64,000 nt of DNA from Astrothelium macrocarpum (taxonomy: Eukaryota > Ascomycota > Dothideomycetes > Trypetheliales > Trypetheliaceae). Below are positions 35,200 to 46,136 of the stretch, one piece after another; position 1 is the stretch's first letter, and the number at the start of each line of letters is the position of its first letter. The DNA is taken from contig JAGEMR010000092.1 of the NCBI GenBank assembly GCA_021030915.1, forward strand, positions 62,001 through 126,000. Direction: 5' to 3'. The translations under genes and the position numbers were made by a program. Below the pieces are notes generated by a model. The model ran no database searches. It saw nothing but the letters and a program-made list of their open reading frames with translations, and was not told the DNA's origin.

Positions 35200-37167
35200 A
35201 GCGAGATCTAGAAGAGGGAAGGTGATGGAGTGAATGGGAATTTCGGGCGGAAATAGAAATATTATGGCACGTCTGTACCGGTGTAGCTTGTACCTCTGCA
35301 GATCCGGTCCATCTCCGAATCTCATCACGTGAAAGCTTCAGATCTAAAAAGGTACGTCATTCTAAAATAATGGCCTACACACCTGAGGTACCTGCGCCCA
35401 TCTATCCACCTTATCTACCTACCTAGGTACCTGTCTGGTAGGTATGGATGCTCCGAATAAAGGCGATAGGCCAGAGTCTGATTTTTGCCATGGCTCGATC
35501 TGAACAAATATAATAAAACTTGTCTTCCCCAAGCTTGGCATGCTGCGTTTTCTGTTGAATGTTCACACACTCTAACAGCCTGCTGGATTGACCTGGACAG
35601 TTGGGACTATGTCCACGTATCCAGGACACTATATTTCTCGGAGCACTGTCTCGTCACCAATAATCCCTGCCAATGGATGACCTTGATTGGAGTGAGAAGA
35701 CGAGCGATATAAACTTTTCTTGCCATAGTTGTGACTAGAAAGAATGACGGAGATCCAAGTCAATCTTCCAATCGAGATGGCGCTTGGAATCCTGATCTAT
35801 GATGTGTTTATACTCGAGGACTATAAGGACGCCCTGCACATTTGACAACTTCCCCGACCTCAGAGTCCTTGTAATGTGGAGCAATAAGATCATATCCGAC
35901 CAGCGCCTCACCAAAGATTGGCAGAATGTGCTCGCTCTATCCCTTATTCCACGGAAATCGGAGTCTGAAAATATTGAAGACTGGCTGAATCAGATCCGGG
36001 GACTCTAACGCAACAACAGGAAAACGGAGACCACACTGAAAATTGTTTTCCTAACCCAGTCCGAAACGTGTGTGATCCTGCATCTGGTGATAAGATGCGT
36101 GATAATCCGAAAGGCCTTCCATGGCGATTCGGCGCTCCGGCAAATAGCTCTTTCTATGCTGGGCGTCTGGCTGCTTGAATCTTGCCATCTTTTTTTGCCG
36201 TACCGTCTACCTTCGAGAAGTCGACTTTAACCTATGGAACTGAGTGGCCTTAATACAACTCCTATGAAATTTTGACTTGGTCCTACCCTTTTCTGTGAAG
36301 TATCAAGCTCTGGCACACCGGCCAGTTAAATAGCTCTTGCCTTAGCTAGATTTTCTAGATCTCGGTTCCTGCCGCGCAATCTGTGACATGGAGCCAATTT
36401 AATAGCTATTAGGGTGCTGCCAACTTGGTATCGTGGACTTCCGGCTTCAACCAATCGAACAAGCGGCACTCTGGCTGGAGGAAGAATCCAATTCAGCCAG
36501 GCAACGAGCTGGACGAAATTTGAAGAGCGAAACCATAGGCTCTCTCGGACGCACGCAGAAGCTGAATTTGCCAAAGCTCATTTATGCACATACCGTCTCA
36601 AAATTCTATTATGGAGAATAGTGGCGGGTTTACCGGAACAAGGAAGTAACTATGCATTGGATTTTAAAGGTGAGACGGCCGGCCTCATTCATTTCAAAAT
36701 ACAAGCCGGAAAACAAACCGCGAAATTTTGAAGAGCGCCTTCTCCCTTTCCCCTTTGACCCCCTGAATCTGTATCTGACGAGGCTGGCCAATAAATCCAT
36801 GCTCAGATTCTTTTACATTTAGAACACTCTTTAGTGTCTTCAATTATATTCTGCTGTCACAGATTCCCGCCAAATATCCCCTTAGAAGGTGGGAGACTTC
36901 AGGCGTAGTATTGTCGAACCAGTAATAGGGCGTCAACAACTTCGTCCCGTGTATCGGAAATTGCTAAGACGAGCGAAAGAATTTCCCGGTCGTTTCTGCT
37001 CCCATCCACTGTTTACCTCAGACTTTCTACAGAAACTCATATGTTGTGCGATACTCGGGTTTAAGACAATACGTATCAGTGTAGCTCGGTCTTGGACTCA
37101 CAGTACTGTATTATTTCGAGATATTCAAGCTTCCTCAATACATCCAGACTATCTTTGCCAGAGACAT
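35200..37167. other. Intergenic, LIP5 promoter and non-coding DNA
   Basis: 1.97 kb between the LIP5 start and the 3' end of the unknown membrane protein. The first part holds a block of TACCTAGGTA-like repeats (35381-35446). The remainder has only short frames without family features. Confidence 0.5.
35381..35446. promoter_or_regulatory. Cluster of GGTACCT / CCTAGGTA elements upstream of LIP5
   Basis: Within 66 bp the sequence repeats ACCTGAGGTACCT, CTACCTACCTAGGTACCT and CTGGTAGGT: partly palindromic copies of a TAGGTA/TACCTA core. It sits 180-250 bp upstream of the LIP5 ATG. A related block is found at 54444-54463. Confidence 0.55.
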
Positions 37168-38172
37168 CTAAACCGGTGTTCTGTCGTTGACTGACGCTCT
37201 TTTCGCCCCCGATTTTGTTTTTGGAGCAATACACTTGCTACATTTACAGTCATCTGCATTCTTCACACGGTCAGATTCTGACCGTTTTGCAAAGTCCTCA
37301 GCTAACAAGAAGACTAGATCCAGGAGAAGATGTTGTAGTTTTCGCAACCGCACCCCATGACCATTTAAATTGGAACTGAGATTGCGCTGATCTCGACTGC
37401 CATTGGGATTACGGTACAAGGCAACTAGGTAGCGAATGCTCTCGAGAATGGGGCCAAACCAGTGATGAAGAGCAAGATTTTTGGTTAAGTCTGACGCATT
37501 TGCGCTGGCTTCTTCGAAGGGGAGAAGATTCATTTCCTGGCTTTGATCATTTGGAGGATGATCAGTATCATTGGACTTGTGCTTGTCAGGTTGTCGATCA
37601 CCGTGATATCGACTGGCCTTCAAACTTTCCTCGGCCTTCCATCTTTTCGTAAATGCAGAGAATCCCATACACAATAGCTCTCCGCTCTGTTCGTCCCTCA
37701 CAGTCATGATCTCACCAATAGCCATCTGATGACTCTTCGTCAACATACCAGGCTCATTGGAAGGCTCGCCGGCATTCAAGTTAAATGTAATTTGATCCAG
37801 AAGCGCGATTAGGTTCTTTGAGCGGTTATCGGCGGCAAAAGCTATGAATTGTGTTCGTTGACGCAATATATGTCTCCACGCTAAGTATTGGCCCACCAAG
37901 AACAAGGTATATATGTAAAGCGAGTCTCGAAGTTCCTGGTTTTTATTTGCTAAGGAGAGTCCACTTTTTCTGGAAAATATATTGTACAAGCGCGCTTGAA
38001 GATCATGTGCAGCGAGTGCAAGTGGATCTCGATACTTGCGTAAGAGTTTTTCTTCCTCGCGGATAGCCTTACGTTTGTCGGTAGTGTAAGCAAACCAGGA
38101 TGACACTCCGGCCACAAGTGCGGAGACAACCAGCGACACAATGGCGATAACTATAGAGGTGACATCTACCAT
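37168..38172 (-). CDS. Membrane-anchored protein of unknown function
   Basis: 334 residues, single exon. It begins with one strong hydrophobic helix (SIVIAIVSLVVSALVAGVSS), followed by a long soluble domain opening FAYTTDKRKA...KLLRKYRDPLALAAHDLQARLYNI. Helix, then basic linker, then 'YRDPLALAA' is a layout I know from conserved but unnamed fungal and actinobacterial proteins. A hydrophilic insertion rich in Lys, Asp and Gln (DRQPDKHKSNDTDH) precedes a second helical part. The C-terminus is Cys/Lys-rich (CKCSKC). An in-frame ATG at 38226 would add 18 residues; I prefer 38172 because the membrane helix then sits at the N-terminus. It lies 1.8 kb from the second HET gene, but no functional link can be read from sequence. 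Confidence 0.72.
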   Translation of the reverse strand: MVDVTSIVIAIVSLVVSALVAGVSSWFAYTTDKRKAIREEEKLLRKYRDPLALAAHDLQARLYNIFSRKSGLSLANKNQELRDSLYIYTLFLVGQYLAWRHILRQRTQFIAFAADNRSKNLIALLDQITFNLNAGEPSNEPGMLTKSHQMAIGEIMTVRDEQSGELLCMGFSAFTKRWKAEESLKASRYHGDRQPDKHKSNDTDHPPNDQSQEMNLLPFEEASANASDLTKNLALHHWFGPILESIRYLVALYRNPNGSRDQRNLSSNLNGHGVRLRKLQHLLLDLVFLLAEDFAKRSESDRVKNADDCKCSKCIAPKTKSGAKRASVNDRTPV

Positions 38173-40001
38173 CGCGAACAGGCAGTTTGCAAACCCTGAA
38201 GAGACAAGGCGGCGATCGACACACAAAGACTTGAGGTAACTATATCAAGGTATCATTGGAAAGATCTTTCAATAACGTACGTCGGTCTTGGAATGATATG
38301 GTCAGAAATGTATGGAAAAGTGGCAATCCTGGTGTCGCGGCTGAACCTTTCACGTAAAGCGATAGAGCACGAATGTGGATTCGTCTTGAAATGCACTATT
38401 TAAGTAATTAGATGATTGCGGCTCAGACGTCACGCGTAGATTTTTTTAGCCCTAATGAACTCAAACCACATGAATCGAATTGGCCAATGAGAACTGGTTG
38501 TCTGCTGCAAGCTAAGGTAATCACGAAAAAAGAATGCAGGGGAAGAGACGCAACCTAAGCTGAGGACGGGCACGGGCCCGAAACGATTTCATCGCCTTAG
38601 CTGATGTGACCGTTCAAAATTTGATGCGACCCCAACCCCTTAGAAAATCGCTCTAAATGACCTCTCAATTCGTTCATCTGACCTCTCATTTGTTCCTTTC
38701 AATCTATAAATTGTATTTGAGATATTCTTGATAACTTTTAAAAATGTTCAAAAAATTGGAGAAATAAAATTAAAATTCAAGAGAATTACCTGACCTGTCA
38801 AAGTGAGAGGTTGGACCAGCTCGGGATTTTGGAAGGTCATATTAGTTAAGCGAGAGGTCTACCGATCAGTTATAACCTCAGTTTTTTTTTAACAATCGCA
38901 GGCCTGCTGTCACCGGTCGGACCCACAGGCTAGGCTTCCGCAGATTGCTATGTTGACCAATAGGCCAAAACACTCAATATTCGGTCAGGAGCTGAATATG
39001 CCTAGCACCGTGCATAAGGTCTAGCACGCTTGCAGGTTCTGTACGACTGTGACACCTCTCAAGGCATTGCATGACCTTTTGCTGAATTTGTATCTCACCC
39101 GAAATTGCGGCGGTCAGTTTTTGTCGCTGATAACCGTCACTCCGTTGCTCCACTTTCTCCGCCTTTCTGGATGCAGTTCCATCTGGCCGTATGTACTTCT
39201 ATTCACTCTCATATACTTTCGTCTTTCTTTTTCGTAATTGAATTCGATTGTTGGCATCCTTCTCTCTGATTGAGAATTCTCGGCTTTTCTGTCTTTAAAA
39301 ATTTGATGAAACTCTCAAATACTGATCTTGTCCTTGTTTGATATACCTTCCTTCAAATGCGCAAACTATTCGTGACAGGAATTCTCAAGAATAAGATATC
39401 ATATATCATTAAAATACTAAGTATAAGTTCATCAGGGTTTTTGATGTATTTATCAAATTTAGTTCTCAAAAAAAAATATATTGTACCGGCCAATCGGAAA
39501 CAGCTCCCAAAAAACTTTCCACCTTTTGCTTTCAATGACTGTCCAAAATCCCGCTTTTTCGAGTTCCCTACTTTTGTGGGATCAGCTTATGTACAAATAA
39601 GAAATCGAAAACTTTGGTGAGCCTTTATAAATAAAATTCCTACGAAGAGAAACTATTTACGGGAGCATGTCTCCTTGGTTTCGTTGTGAAGAGAAGGAAA
39701 ACAAAAATGAACTATGGAAAAAGACAATATTTTGGTGTAGAGAACCTGACGATGATTCGGACTGTAGTTGTTCAACAAGCTAAACTTGGGTATAAGCTAA
39801 CGAAATGCAACTTTCACATATCAGCCTAAGATTTCGTCGAGGTCGACACAGACTGCACACTAGAGGTCTGGGAATGCAGAACTTGCCCTCCTCCCCCACG
39901 ATCTATGCAGCGGTAGTGATCCAGTCGTGACTATGGAATTCGGAATAACCTAGCATCTTGCCTTTCACGCAATGGATCACGGCGATAGTTCATCCAGCTT
40001 A
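38173..40001. other. Intergenic with AT-rich block
   Basis: 1.83 kb. Roughly 38640-38900 and 39220-39660 are markedly AT-rich, with runs of A and T and repeated CCTCTCA / TGAGAGG words in opposite orientation. This could be a decayed, RIP-mutated repeat, but no transposon end or coding relic is visible. Confidence 0.4.
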
Positions 40002-42386
40002 TCAAACAATTCTCAGCGTTCTCTCTTGCACTTCAACAGCTCCAGAATATAATCTGCGTTCAGGGATACCATCACCACCGATCGTATGGCGATGGCCACT
40101 AGGACCCGGCTTTACGACTGCTGCATTCTTACCAGCGCCCATCTCTACCACTTTCCAAAGCCCGCCTTTCAACCCGGTATCTCTATTTATGGGCCTCCTT
40201 GTATGGTCTATTTCGCCGCATTGATATCCGTACCATGTACAATCAGCCCAGAGTCCGTACCCCGCCCTTCGATATTCGTTTTCCCCCAGTCCAGTTGGGA
40301 CAAGTCCAATTGTATATACCTCCAAAGGATCCCCCTCTACATGCCATCCGAACTTCGGCCCTTGGGAAAGTTGCGCAATCGCAAGAAAAGTAATCGGTAC
40401 GTTTGGGTCCAGCACTTCATCAGGCCGCCACCTCCCTCTCATTAAATGCCAGTAAGTCTGGATCCTAGGCTTCGTTGCTGAGAACAAAAAGTAGCTTGAT
40501 GGTGGAAATGACCGTCCAGAGTGAGTAAATAATTCTTCTCTCCCACGTGGCGTTTTGAAGAACATTTGTGGCACCTTTTTCTTCGCTTCCTGCATCAAGT
40601 ATGGATAAATCGAGTTGACATACGCGATTCTCACATGTCCACGCACAGTTAGCTCCCCAGTGTGGTAATCCAACGCACCCTCTACCTTGCAGTCCATTAC
40701 TTCACAAATGCGTCTAAAATACGTCTCCGAGATGGTTGGCACTGGATAAACCACAGGGCTTGTCACCGACGCCCATGACCAACTTGGCGCCAGTGGCTTC
40801 TCATGCCTAATCTTGGTGTTTCCCTCCACATCATATGCCTCCCACGTCGTTGGCAAGTATTCCTCTAACTGATGTGGTATACTCCACAGCAGCCCCAACC
40901 ACAAATGATCCCTCCACATCCCTGCTAGGTATTGGTTCTTTGTTCTTTGCTGAATCGCATTCGCAATACCAGCAATAGCGATAAGCCGATCGCTTTTACA
41001 ACTCATACCTCTATAAGTAAAGTCCATTACCGCATAGCACCAAGCCATATGCATGTAGCGGTGTTCGAACTCTGGATCTTCATATTCACCCATACGAAAA
41101 AATTCGTCGGTCTCGTTGACAATCTTTTGACGAATATACCCGAGGTGTATCTGGTGACGGTTGATACCCCCGAGTGGCGAAGGGTCTGAACCGTGGGCGC
41201 AGAGACATTCCCATCGGAGCTGTGCTCCGTCAAAGATCAGCATTCGCGGGGAGAGCACTTGTTCTTGGTAGACCCAGGCTCTGCCGTAAAGTGGTGGATC
41301 GGGGCCAATGCCAGTGCTAGAGCGGCCCATGGAGGTAAACAACATTCTTATATTCTCCGGACGCCCGCTTTCAAGCTGTCGAGTTGGAAAATTGAGTACT
41401 AGGGGAAGCTGTAACAGCCCATCCCGCTGCACGAAACAGCCTACGTCTCCGCTGCTGGCATGTGCGGCTCCAATGGTGAAAACGGCGTTGCTGTAAACGC
41501 GACTCATGGTGGCCGCTTCTCGACGCCAATCATCCTTGGAATCCTGGATGATACACAGAGAGTCGATCCAGAGATAGCGGAACGAGAGCTTACGGACCGT
41601 TTGTACGGCGTCACGAAATGTATTGGAGAGGCTTGATATTGGAATACTCTCCAGTCGGCTGTCTAGGGTAAGGTTTGTCGTAGTGATTATTTTTTCCTTG
41701 CCCCAGCAGTGACTCAAAGCCACGTATTGTCGATTCACTCGGGACATATCTATATCAGCTCCGTTTACTAGCTTTACCGTGAGTGCATCGAGATCCTTGC
41801 CAACATCGATAAGTCTGGTCGGCATATAAGCCTTAGCTGGATTTGGTTTCGGGCACTTTCCATGGGTCAATAGGCATCTTTCTAGCCAAAAGGAGGCCAG
41901 ATGCATCATGGCTTCTGATCCTGTGCTCGTATTATCCAGCCCAACACAGTCGCTTATCACGCCGGCTACTTCGTCTGCGTTTTATGGTTAGAAGGACATC
42001 TTCCTTCCTTGAAATCACTTACCGTCTGTCAATTTATCCGAAGAAATCGCGATCATTTGCCGGGGAAAAGGTTCATTCTTATACCTGTCATTGAAAGTTG
42101 TCCGGAGCACAGGATGAGCGTCATCTTGAGACATGATCTCAAGGACCACTTCTGTGTCGTCTCTCAGTTGAGACCGTTGGTGTCTGGTAGGTGCTTGTTC
42201 GATAATCCGACAGATTTGGCATCCTTGGCTAGAAGATGTTCTTAGCCCTTGAAGTCTATCATGTAGTGTTTTGGTATAGTGTGGCCAGTGTAAAGTAAAT
42301 TCCTGCGAGTCTCTATCACCACCTTTGATAATCTTGAGCCGACTTCCGGTTTCCTTGCAGAACTCCTCGCATTTTTTGCAAAGCAT
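40002..42386 (-). CDS. HET-domain (heterokaryon incompatibility) protein
   Basis: 778 residues from exons 42386-42023 and 41974-40002 (48-nt intron, GTAAGT...CGCAG). The Cys-rich start (MLCKKCEEFC) and CQICRII element are followed by the HET domain: RQYVALSHCWGKE (~203), YLWIDSLCIIQDS (~255) with REAATMSRVYSNAVFTIGAAHA, and GRAWVYQEQVLSPRML (~351). The C-terminal half has LAPSWSWASVTSPV, a box common in HET proteins, and no recognised effector-sensing repeat. HET domains induce cell death when partner alleles differ; the partner is unknown. It marks the left edge of the 40-52 kb group of candidate recognition and cell-death genes. It shares its layout, Cys-start and HET blocks with the HET protein at 14306, but the two are clearly diverged. 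Confidence 0.94.
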
Positions 42387-43054
42387 GTCTTTGGACTTCG
42401 TTCACTGGGACATAATAATACGTAGACTCCAAGACTGCTACACAAGAGTCCAACTCAAGGACAAGATGTCAGTAATCCCGACTTTCTCGCCCTCATGACG
42501 GGCGAGGTTCGTTGTTTCAAACTCAGCTCAAGGATCAAGACTGTGGCTGCTCTTTCTCCCTTTTTCTTTGCCGTTACCTATCCAGTCAATAAATGAGGGT
42601 TGGATTGGCTCGAACATGCCAAACAACAGGATATGCTCCCGAATATGGACCGCACTTGAGCATGATTGCTTGGTGGGATTACAACTCTTCGCGTAGACGT
42701 AGTTGGAAAAAGCTATGGTCAAAAAGCTATGGTCAAGGGCTGGCATGTTTCGCGTAGCACTAGTAGTTGACCCACCTCTTCGCGTGTCTTCGCCGCAAAT
42801 GGATGACCGACGTGGGGAGCCTTGGGACTATTGGATGCAGAGAGTACTAGATTAAGAATGGGATCACCAATTGCAACGTTTTGTGTGACTCTTGGGGAGG
42901 GCTGATTCCACCTTGAAGGGCTACTAATAAAGGTCTTGAATGCCCAGCTCTTAGGATAACTCACGGCAAAAATTTCACCACTCCTACAATTTTGTGATGT
43001 TGTAGTGGTGCGTACGAGTACTATACAACTCGAGAGGGTTAACATTCTGAGATT
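42387..43054. other. Intergenic, HET promoter region
   Basis: 668 bp. It contains a 14-nt direct duplication (AAAAGCTATGGTCA twice, about 42710-42736). A 114-codon antisense frame at 42719-43063 has no family features. Confidence 0.45.
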
Positions 43055-43720
43055 ATGGTTCACATAATACCATCCACCTGTACGTCGTGCGGAGACAGCC
43101 AGTTAGCTGTAGCGGCCAGCGTCATCGGAATTCTCACCTTTGCTTATGCTAATTTTGCTGGCCTCGTTGCATATTTCAAGTTATTCAAAGATCTTTTGCA
43201 GAATACACAACAAGAACGGTCAGAGCTGATATCACACTTACCTGATATGAGTCAAAATCGGTCCAAACGAGAATAGATTTCCTTAAATGGCAGAAACGGA
43301 CTAAAATCCCCTAGCACAACAATCACGGCGTACAAGTTTCGGTGTGTAGTACAGAATAGCTCCATACGTTGCAAAAACGGCCTGCATTGCCTAGTGAAGA
43401 CCTGACACAGCTTCAACTACCTACGATCGCTACTCTAGGCCAAGTAGAATCTTCTCTGCTTTCTTTGCCACTTCTGAAAGCGTCGGCAAGGATCGTGAAG
43501 ACCTGGTAGACCCGCGTCAAATCAATCCCAATTGTGAATCGATATACCGTTGGCGGCTTACAGCAACCGAATGCTCGAGGAGGTTGATTAACTTAAGGCA
43601 ATAAGATCTGTCCTGTAAGGCCGATTAGCCCTTGGTAGTGAACTATGAGCAGTGCGACTCCAAGAGAAGACCGTGTCACCGTGTTTGAAGAAGACGGACC
43701 TATGCCCCGCGAGCGGTAAG
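43055..43720 (+). pseudogene. Decayed 'fungal N-terminal domain' membrane gene
   Basis: The ATG at 43055 opens a 73-codon frame with QLAVAASVIGILTFAYA, the characteristic hydrophobic start of a large class of uncharacterised fungal proteins often found with HET, ankyrin and NLR genes. The frame then stops. Further coding-like pieces follow in other frames without convincing splice sites: LTQLQLPTIATLGQVESSLL at 43399-43509 and YRWRLTATECSRRLINLRQ at about 43541-43600. The order and spacing of these pieces match one longer gene broken by frameshifts and stops. No functional product is expected beyond the N-terminal helix peptide. Confidence 0.5.
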
Positions 43721-44068
43721 ACCCACCGAGCCCACCTTCATATCATTCTTTCTCCGTAGCGCAGATTACTAGCAACAGACAACAAAATTACATGCTTCTC
43801 ATACCAACAAATTCTCACTTCTAACAAAGGCAAGCGGTCGCCAACTGTTCCAGATTCAACAGATGTCTAATGAGCACTGGCTGTCTGTCTTCGCAGCCTG
43901 TACTGCATTGAACGAGAAGAAGCTAACCATCCATTTGTTTTATGCTCTAAGACGTGATGAACAAGCCCGTTCACAGTCCATCACACTTCTCCTGAGACGC
44001 TCATCGCTTCGACAAGCCCCACACCAATGGCTGTACCCGCGTTCGCCCGGTCTCTATCTCACCCGAGG
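43721..44068. other. Intergenic or remnant tail
   Basis: 348 bp. A 72-codon plus-strand frame (43863-44081) may be more of the decayed gene to its left, but no motif is recognised and it overlaps the 3' end of the DUF6594 gene. Confidence 0.3.
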
Positions 44069-45169
44069 TCACTTTTCATGAAGCTCTGCTCGAAGACCGT
44101 TGCTGTTAGAGGTGAATACAACGAGAACCGCGACATAGCTACTGAATGTCAGTGTAAAGATGCTCACAAAAAGACAGGGACTGTGATGCCTACGCCGAGC
44201 TTGAGGCGAAAACTTCTACACTTCGTGCCTTGGTTGTGAAAGAAACAGCAAAGACAAAGACCCCGGCAGCAACAACGATGGTTATAAACCGTCCGGACAT
44301 TGTCGTCAAGCTATTCAACACTACCACCGGTATAAGGAGGAGCAGAGTCATCAGCCAGGTCATAATAGCACGACTTGCGCCAACGAGCCATGACCCAAAG
44401 ATGTAAATATTCTTGTCTAAGGTGAAGTTGCGACGAAGCCGCTTCCCTGTAGTACGAAACCGCTAAGTTTTGTAAGCTTCGGTCGATGTACGTGTCGTCA
44501 GTACAGTTGTTTTGATGGTTTCCTACCACAGTAATCTTTTCATCCCAAATCATAGCAAGGTCTTCCAGCAACCATTCGATCTTCTGTCGAGCTTCATCTT
44601 CATGACTGACGAAGTTCATTAGATCCCGTTCTTTATCCAGGTATTCTGTCTCTGCCCTGGAGATGCATCCCTTTCCGGATACCCAATTCGTCAAGCTTTC
44701 CCGGTCACGCTTTTTTGCACTTGATAACGCGAAGGCGCGCAGGTTACGTTTGAGCTGAGCATCTGCAGCTTCTCAGCTAGTATATTAGACCGTGAAACGG
44801 TTACAATCACGGACCATACTGAGCTAGCGCCAGCTCCAATTTTTCGAGGACTCGATGCCGCTCACTGTTGCGATCTTTTCGCCTACAGCCCAGATATAGC
44901 GCGTTTTGTTCTTCTCGATCGATCACATCAAGCTCTTGCTCTAGAGCGCAAATCTCGTCTTGTTTGAGTAGTAACAGTCGCATTCGCATGCGTGTAAAGC
45001 GTCGGCATATCTTAAAGGCATCATGGCTACTTAACAGCGCCGCATACTGAGGGTAACCAGAACGAAAGACATCCACTTCATACATTAGGCTAGATTCTCA
45101 CGTCTGACAGAAACGCTTACAGTCCTCTTCATTGCTTTCAATACTGTCCGCGTCCGATGGTGAGACCAT
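44069..45169 (-). CDS. DUF6594-family membrane protein
   Basis: Fungal protein of unknown function with a soluble helical N-terminal part and a hydrophobic C-terminus. Five exons (45169-45121, 45075-44815, 44762-44505, 44446-44194, 44141-44069) give 297 residues. Conserved features in order: SGYPQYAAL, KICRRFTRMRMRLLLLKQDEICALEQELD, ALAQYDAQLKRN, RESLTNWVSGKG, WLLEDLAMIWDE, then membrane helices WLMTLLLLIPVVVLNSL, RFITIVVAAGVFVFAVSF and SYVAVLVVFTSN. The helices and the Tyr-Asp junction only appear after splicing. The intron at 45120-45076 ends GAAG and that at 44814-44763 begins GTCCGT, so those two sites are less sure. Family members are abundant in filamentous fungi and often sit near HET or ankyrin genes; their role is not known. 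Confidence 0.8.
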
Positions 45170-45596
45170 GCTGGATTAGAGGGAGCAGCCACCCAATTTA
45201 GATTTCTCCGACGTGGAAATTTTTATCCGGACAGTTACTTCTATACTTATTATCCCGAGGACTGCGACCGATATATATACATGTCAGGCATGCTACTGCC
45301 AGACATTGCATCATGCATTAGAATGTGGCTGGTTGGTTCGCCATAGCCATGAGCGGTGTGTGTACATGCATGTCTTGTGTACCTCGCCATGCAGCCTATA
45401 GGTCTAACTACCCACCCAAGGCTTCAGGACACAGCCCCGCTTTTGCGCTATCCATTGCAGTTCTGCCTCGCCATCTTGGTCCTTTTGGCTGCGTGGCTTG
45501 GCAATAGAAAGAATTCCTGCCACGCTACATCCTTACGTTTACCAAGTCTGCATTCGTTGTATTACGCTAGGGTGGCAAGCCCACCGAACCCGAAGA
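45170..45596. promoter_or_regulatory. Divergent intergenic region, DUF6594 / SH3-like protein
   Basis: 427 bp between two outward-facing starts. ATATATATAC at about 45271-45280 could act as a TATA element. Nothing else recognised. Confidence 0.45.
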
Positions 45597-45985
45597 ATGA
45601 GTTCTGAGGACGTAAGTGCCTCAAGGTTCTTTATATTTGCCAGCATACTAACTTGTTTTTTGTTAGCAGCAGAACGAAGGCATCCAGCGATATGAAGGCC
45701 GTCCGATCATAAAATCTTATGGCGCGGTAAATTCCCTTAGTTCCTTTCGTGTATTACATGTAGACTTTGGAGAGCTTTTAAACTAACGGCGGAGTTTTGT
45801 CGCAGGGAAGCAAATTTCGCGTCAACGACAAGGTCTATTTGTCTGAAACAGGCAGTCGTGCCCTTCAAGGGCCGTTCGTAATCGCAAGTGTACCTCGAAA
45901 CGGAGTATACACCCTCAACCATGAGAATGACACCGTATATGAGAATGGAAAGGAAATATCGGAGAGCCAACTCAAGGCTGCATAG
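45597..45985 (+). CDS. Small SH3-like/KOW-type protein
   Basis: Unknown function. Exons 45597-45611, 45667-45726 and 45806-45985 encode 84 residues. A short N-terminal part (GIQRYEGRPIIKSYGA) leads to a compact beta-rich domain: SKFRVNDKVYLSE, GPFVIASVPRNGVYTLNHEND and ISESQLKAA. That pattern (basic-hydrophobic 'F.vnDkVyl', then 'GPfvIas...YtL') resembles the small SH3/KOW barrels seen in fungal paralogous families and in integrase C-termini. The first acceptor is a NAGCAGCAG site, so one or two Gln may be included or skipped by alternative splicing. It runs tail to tail with the caspase-pseudokinase gene, 151 bp away, and may act with it; that is only positional inference. Confidence 0.7.
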
Positions 45986-46136
45986 AACAGTATGAGCAGA
46001 AGCACAGAGCAACAACTCTATCTAATCTAGCATTCGTGGGATACAGTGAAAGAAGAGCCTGGATCCAGGTTTGATGCATAGAGAACGCTCTTCAGTCGAG
46101 AGTCAAGGAAATGTTTCATATTCACTTCCACATCAT

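Noticed and set aside
38173..38226. Upstream ATG at 38226 for the unknown membrane protein
   Set aside because: It would add 18 residues before the membrane helix; the ATG at 38172 gives the more usual layout. Not excluded.
42719..43063. 114-codon minus-strand frame
   Set aside because: No motif; it overlaps the start of the decayed plus-strand gene.
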